Source: JTS-RE37 sp963756115
GTDB taxonomy: Bacteria; Bacteroidota; Bacteroidia; Flavobacteriales; Flavobacteriaceae
NCBI GenBank assembly: GCA_963756115.1
Contig: CAVWMN010000009.1
Span: forward strand, 186,001-250,000
Reading direction: 5' to 3'
Length of the DNA: 64,000 nucleotides
The first letter of the stretch is position 1, and each line of letters starts with the position of its first letter. Positions 59,901 to 64,000 of the stretch are shown here, piece by piece. The notes under the pieces were generated by a model. That model was not told where the DNA came from. It did not search any database and was given only the letters and a program-made list of their open reading frames with translations. A program made the translations under genes and the position numbers.

Positions 59901-62570
59901 TCAATTTAGGTTCTCACAGCCGTAATCCTCCCTTTTCAGGTCTTTCAACTTAATGTACGTATCCCAATCAGCCTGACTAATTGTGTCCTGTACTTTCTCG
60001 CAGATCAGCCGGGCCAGCATTTTCATGTTTGTGGGCCATTTTAATATGGTTCCGTCATCATATCCTGCCACCAGGTAATTTCCATCGGTCGTAAACGCGA
60101 TATTATAGACCGGGCCCAGGGTACGGTTCAATACTTTGGTATTAAGGGGCAGATCTTTATATTCTTCGTTCCATATAACAACCAGGCCATCCCTACTTGC
60201 AGTAGCCAGTAATTTGTTATCGGGACTATAAGCGATAGCGGTAATCTTGGCTGTGTGCGCCTGATGGCTTTGAATAGCATGACCCTCGTCCAGGGCCATG
60301 GAAAACACCTCCCCCCTGTCATTACCCATTATCAGCGATTGTCCGGAAGGCAGAAATTTCAGCGCGGTAATTTTACCGATTCGGGCAGTATTCAGTTCTT
60401 CAATTTTTGAATCGTTTAACAGAATGATGCCCCCATTGACACCAATGGCTACAGTCGAATCCCGGAATACAGCAAAACAATTCACAGATTTACCGGGTAA
60501 TTGCAGGATTGTTTCCCCCCACTTGTACGGAATGACATCCCCGCTTGGGGAAGTGGGAGATTCATGCCATGTCTCCTGTTCCCTTGAAGCCCATCGGAGA
60601 GGTTCCCCTGACTGGACATCCCACATTGTTAAACCAGACTCCTGTCCGAGGAGTAATCTTTCATTCCCTGCATATGCGACGTACTTCCCAATTTTTTTAC
60701 TGTCCGGGACCGCCATTTGTGCAAATACCTTAGTGGAGTCCATATCGTAAACGAATAAGGAATCAAAAGTACCGGCAAGGGCCAAAAGATTTCTCTGATC
60801 AGCTTTAAACAAGGACATGGATGTAACCCTGGTAGTTGAATCGGCAAAGCGGTACAGGGTGTCCCTCTTAACATTCTGCACCGTGGCATCCCGTAGGCCC
60901 ACCACGTAGGCCTCCTCATCCGGAATATAGGCAAAGGTTCGTATACGGTCCGGAAACTGTGTGATTTCAAACTGAACCTGCAGATTCTTCAGGGCTGCAT
61001 ACATCGAATTATAGAAATTTTCACTATACATGTCTTCCCCTGCTTCTTCGTCCTTGAACTTGTTGAAAACCAAAAAAGCAGTCCGGGCGAGCAATGCCGC
61101 TTTTTTATAATCGCCCTCATAGGATCCGACACTTTGGGCCTGGATGATCAAATTCCGGGCCAGTTCCATTTTCCTGTTTCTTTCAATGATCTGCCTCCGC
61201 TGAACATAATTCCAGATGGCAATGGCGATGACAAATGCCAGGACCACAGCTAACCCGGAACCTATTTTGATGATTTTAGATTTAATCCTAACCTTGTTGC
61301 GCTCTACTTCTTCGCGGATCTGTTCCTGCCGTAGCTCTTCAAGCCTTTTATCCCTGTTTTCTTTTATGACTGGCGCCAGCACATCATGGATCAGCTCTGC
61401 ATATTCCACCCCTTCACGGAGTTCCTTCCGGATGATCCGGGCATCCACCAAAGCTGATATCACCTCATCTGAAATAGAGTACAAGGCCTGCAACTCTTCT
61501 AAGGCCTGCAATTTCCGAAATCCGCTTTCGGTCAGTAACCTGTCCTCCAGGGCATGCGCAACATGCTGCCCGTATTTCCTGACGGTTTCATTATAAAATG
61601 AACTGATCACATCGGAAACATTGAAGTGCGATACCAATTCAATGGTGAATTTGTCCAGGCCCTCTTCGATGCGCTTTTCATTGATCCGGTCGCAGATCAG
61701 GCTTAAAAGGAAAGGTTCCACCTTTAGCTTCTGCCTGTTGGAACCGCCCGTCTCCATAAATTCGAAGTCGTTTTGGGACACATCCGGTAACTTTTTGATG
61801 ATCTCCCTGGCCACCTCTTTATCTATAAGGCCTTTCCCGGGTTTGATGGCTGCATCCATCGCCTGCCCTATAGTCATCTGCAATACCCTGAACCGGTTAG
61901 CCATTATAGACGGTAGGTATCTCTTTAGTTCATCCAGGCTGGCCAGGTAATCTTCCCGTAAACTCAGGACTACCCGGTAGGGCTGATCCCCGTAACGTGA
62001 CGATACTGTTTCATTCCTTTTTTGATAAGCCTCCTGTACGGTCAACGGAATCCTGTTTTCAGCAAGGTCGGCCAGTTCTATTAGCAGCTCCAGTATGTCA
62101 CGTATATTCTCATCACCCAGGGTGAACATTTCCTCGAACTGATCCAGGATCAGCACGGGCGTCACCAGTCCATCGGCCAGATTGATAGCATGAAAATATT
62201 CCCAAAGAGTCTTTGCACCTACAGCTCGAGTGGCCGGGTCTTTTTTTTTCAGTTCGTCATAAATAAATGTTTTCAACTGCTCAAGCGGTTTGATCTCACT
62301 TGAATAATCGATCCGAAAATAGATTGGGAAGTAATAATTCTGGCGAAGTTCCGGGATGAGCCCGGCTCTGATCAGGGAGGTTTTCCCAATCCCCGATTTT
62401 CCGAAAACAACGGTCAGACCATGATTTTCGATCTGCCCGAACAGTTCCCTTATCTCCCTGTCCCTTCCTCCAAACTGGGATTTGTTCTTTTCTTCAAAAG
62501 GTTTCAGACCCAAAAAAGGGCGTTGATCGGTGATGGTGCCCGTATTGTTTTTATCCTGTATATCCGGCAT
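59901..62570 (-). CDS. Membrane-spanning nSTAND NTPase with C-terminal beta-propeller
   Basis: The 889-residue protein opens with F-L-G-L-K-P-F-E-E and Walker A F-G-K-S-G-I-G-K-T-S (about residue 58), Walker B V-L-I-L-D-Q-F-E-E, and helical STAND domains to about residue 420. One membrane helix (I-G-S-G-L-A-V-V-L-A-F-V-I-A-I-A-I) follows, then a helical linker and WD40-like beta-propeller repeats (for example I-T-A-I-A-Y-S-P-D-N-K-L-L-A-T-A-S-R-D-G). The NTPase would face the cytoplasm and the propeller the periplasm. The start is 1 bp past the SIR2-TIR stop, so translation is coupled. It looks like an NLR-type sensor. Confidence 0.9.
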   Translation of the reverse strand: MPDIQDKNNTGTITDQRPFLGLKPFEEKNKSQFGGRDREIRELFGQIENHGLTVVFGKSGIGKTSLIRAGLIPELRQNYYFPIYFRIDYSSEIKPLEQLKTFIYDELKKKDPATRAVGAKTLWEYFHAINLADGLVTPVLILDQFEEMFTLGDENIRDILELLIELADLAENRIPLTVQEAYQKRNETVSSRYGDQPYRVVLSLREDYLASLDELKRYLPSIMANRFRVLQMTIGQAMDAAIKPGKGLIDKEVAREIIKKLPDVSQNDFEFMETGGSNRQKLKVEPFLLSLICDRINEKRIEEGLDKFTIELVSHFNVSDVISSFYNETVRKYGQHVAHALEDRLLTESGFRKLQALEELQALYSISDEVISALVDARIIRKELREGVEYAELIHDVLAPVIKENRDKRLEELRQEQIREEVERNKVRIKSKIIKIGSGLAVVLAFVIAIAIWNYVQRRQIIERNRKMELARNLIIQAQSVGSYEGDYKKAALLARTAFLVFNKFKDEEAGEDMYSENFYNSMYAALKNLQVQFEITQFPDRIRTFAYIPDEEAYVVGLRDATVQNVKRDTLYRFADSTTRVTSMSLFKADQRNLLALAGTFDSLFVYDMDSTKVFAQMAVPDSKKIGKYVAYAGNERLLLGQESGLTMWDVQSGEPLRWASREQETWHESPTSPSGDVIPYKWGETILQLPGKSVNCFAVFRDSTVAIGVNGGIILLNDSKIEELNTARIGKITALKFLPSGQSLIMGNDRGEVFSMALDEGHAIQSHQAHTAKITAIAYSPDNKLLATASRDGLVVIWNEEYKDLPLNTKVLNRTLGPVYNIAFTTDGNYLVAGYDDGTILKWPTNMKMLARLICEKVQDTISQADWDTYIKLKDLKREDYGCENLN

Positions 62571-62571
62571 C

Positions 62572-63984
62572 TTATGCGTCTATCGCGGTTAGCTTATTTT
62601 CTTTGATAAATCGCCGGACCACAGCATCCATTTCATTGGCCGCATCGACCTTCTCAATATTTGTATTCCTGATCTCTTCCGGGATTCGGGCATCGGTTGG
62701 AGGGGTCTCATCTATAATAAACGGACGCAGGTATGATTCATCCTTATACCCGTCCAGGACAATCGCACTCCGCCATTCCTTATCATAAACATACCGCTCC
62801 TTGTCCCGGATAGCGTTCTTCGAAATTATGGGAAGGAAGTAGTCGCAATTCTTGATATATTTCTTGATCACCTGGTTAAACCGGTCCCCGGTCTTCAACT
62901 TATCATCGTCAAAGAATACCTGCACCCCGTGTTTTTCAAATTCATTTTTAAGACGTTCAACTACTGCCTTATCGTCCCAGCTGTAACTCAGGAACAATTT
63001 CTCCCTGAACCGGGTCTGATTTCTCGTTGTGGTCGCCGCCTGCCTGGTCCATTCTGCACTTAACTCATCAATAAATTCGATGGAATTCATGTATACTTTA
63101 TCTTCCTTGGTTCCCAGGGTGGATGGGTTTCCTATTCGTATAATTTTGATGGCGTTGTTTTGCAAAAAATAAGATAATTCTATATCCTGAAGCGTACGGT
63201 CACAGGCTACATATTTTGTTTTTATCCCTCCTTTATAAGGCTCCTTGGCGATAATCCGTATAAAAAAACGCATAAACCAATCCGGGAAACTGCAACCGAT
63301 CAATAATATGGCTTTATCCTTTAGCGCCTCAAAAAGATCTTTTATCATGGAATCCGTTGCGTTCTGCATCATATACAGGTACTCGAGATATTCCTCTTCC
63401 GTTACTGCATAGTTGTATCCATTGATATTACCCATCAAATTGAAAATCCTTGGAAGCGCTTTGTCGGGTAGTTTGTCCTGGTCTGTAGCCGGCCGCGGAA
63501 TGGAATAATTAACCGAGTCGTTCACATGTAATCCTTCGGCTTCAAATGCCCTTTCCATAAAATTATCGAGGTTAACTGTCAGGATGGTACCAAAGCCTGA
63601 AATCCGGGCAAGCTTGCGGTAGGGATCAAGGAAGATCTCATCATCGGTGAGTTTGGATACCACGTTTTTGATGGCATTGTTTATGTCATTCTCCAGTATA
63701 TTTTGCTTTTGCAGCTGGAGAACCACCTTGTTCAGGGTGTAGCTTTCAGGAGGTTGCCCGAATCCGTATAATTCCCATAACCTGAATGCCAGGTAATTGT
63801 ATAGATTGAGCCTGATATAGTCTCCATCCTCGATGGCGGAATCAGTAAAGATTTCGGAAATGGTTGAATCGGTAAATTCCCGTTTAGGTATCCGTACCAT
63901 GGACAGGTCATTTCCTATAACGGGTACAACCCAGCTGTTGCTGATACTGTATATAAAAGCCTTCCAGTTGAACGAATGATCCAT
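62572..63984 (-). CDS. SIR2-like/TIR fusion, probable effector of the STAND module
   Basis: A 470-residue protein with an N-terminal SIR2-like domain (about 1-300; T-V-N-L-D-N keeps the Asn, but the usual catalytic His in L-H-G reads L-M-G, and the G-x-G-x-S loop reads G-N-D-L-S) and a C-terminal TIR domain (about 315-465; F-L-S-Y-S-W-D-D, D-D-D-K-L-K-T-G-D-R-F, and the catalytic Glu in Y-D-K-E-W-R-S-A). I infer an NAD-cleaving TIR with a degenerate, perhaps ligand-binding SIR2 part. It heads the operon with the nSTAND gene; only 16 bp upstream are visible, so an earlier gene cannot be excluded. Confidence 0.9.
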   Translation of the reverse strand: MDHSFNWKAFIYSISNSWVVPVIGNDLSMVRIPKREFTDSTISEIFTDSAIEDGDYIRLNLYNYLAFRLWELYGFGQPPESYTLNKVVLQLQKQNILENDINNAIKNVVSKLTDDEIFLDPYRKLARISGFGTILTVNLDNFMERAFEAEGLHVNDSVNYSIPRPATDQDKLPDKALPRIFNLMGNINGYNYAVTEEEYLEYLYMMQNATDSMIKDLFEALKDKAILLIGCSFPDWFMRFFIRIIAKEPYKGGIKTKYVACDRTLQDIELSYFLQNNAIKIIRIGNPSTLGTKEDKVYMNSIEFIDELSAEWTRQAATTTRNQTRFREKLFLSYSWDDKAVVERLKNEFEKHGVQVFFDDDKLKTGDRFNQVIKKYIKNCDYFLPIISKNAIRDKERYVYDKEWRSAIVLDGYKDESYLRPFIIDETPPTDARIPEEIRNTNIEKVDAANEMDAVVRRFIKENKLTAIDA

Positions 63985-64000
63985 AGCGTTTGCATTTTGA

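Noticed and set aside
1..64000. CRISPR arrays, insertion sequences, integrases, tRNA or rRNA genes
   Set aside because: I looked for regular repeats, transposase-like frames, cloverleaf candidates and rRNA-like stretches and saw none that I could support.

Overview
The window looks like a chromosome segment of a member of the Bacteroidota, most likely a marine flavobacterium. The signs are a SusC/SusD pair, promoters of the TAnnTTTG (-7) type, Sec-type lipoprotein nitrous-oxide reductase with a Bacteroidota-style nos gene order, weak ribosome binding sites and many short lipoproteins. No rRNA, tRNA, CRISPR array, transposase or phage gene was seen. At least four single-base indels break otherwise intact genes (8131-8471, the P-type ATPase at 30881-33450, and two in susC). 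They point to a draft-quality consensus or to slippage rather than to true decay.

From 1 to about 51.3 kb the window is a low-oxygen/stress island. It holds ten two-domain universal stress proteins (eight of them in the first 13.5 kb), MscS, thioredoxin, a FixL-like PAS histidine kinase with a receiver-Crp/Fnr fusion regulator, the complete nos operon (cytochrome c, FAS1, nosZ, membrane protein, nosL, cupin, nosD, nosF, nosY), a hibernation factor, Hsp20, a ROK sugar kinase, pfkB, PEP synthase, a cation P-type ATPase, site-2 protease, uracil phosphoribosyltransferase, patatin, a second receiver-Crp/Fnr regulator, YtxH, an HlyD/permease/ATPase exporter and an Mla-type lipid transporter.

These scattered operons appear to be tied together by one DNA signal. 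I find 23 intergenic copies of TGA(C/T)N4(A/G)TCA, and at 18 of them a TAnnTTT(A/G) -7 box lies with its centre exactly 33 bp from the operator centre on at least one strand. Three of those sites also have a -7-like box at the same spacing on the other strand. This is the geometry of a class II Crp/Fnr activator. The two receiver-Crp/Fnr fusions encoded here keep the E-x3-R recognition-helix residues expected for TGA half-sites and are the best candidates for the regulator.

A 980-bp gene-free stretch (36922-37903) carries two of these operator/promoter units, each followed 140-190 bp later by a strong hairpin with a T-run. They look like two tandem, Crp/Fnr-controlled small RNAs, similar in logic to enterobacterial FnrS. 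The stretch also holds a run of short perfect hairpins.

From 52.4 to 59 kb lies a separate SusC/SusD nutrient-uptake locus with its own membrane-bound AraC-type regulator. From 59 to 64 kb a minus-strand operon encodes a SIR2-like/TIR protein, a membrane-spanning nSTAND NTPase with a C-terminal beta-propeller and two small secreted proteins. This looks like a split NLR-like (possibly anti-phage) module. No operators of the stress regulon were found in these last two regions.
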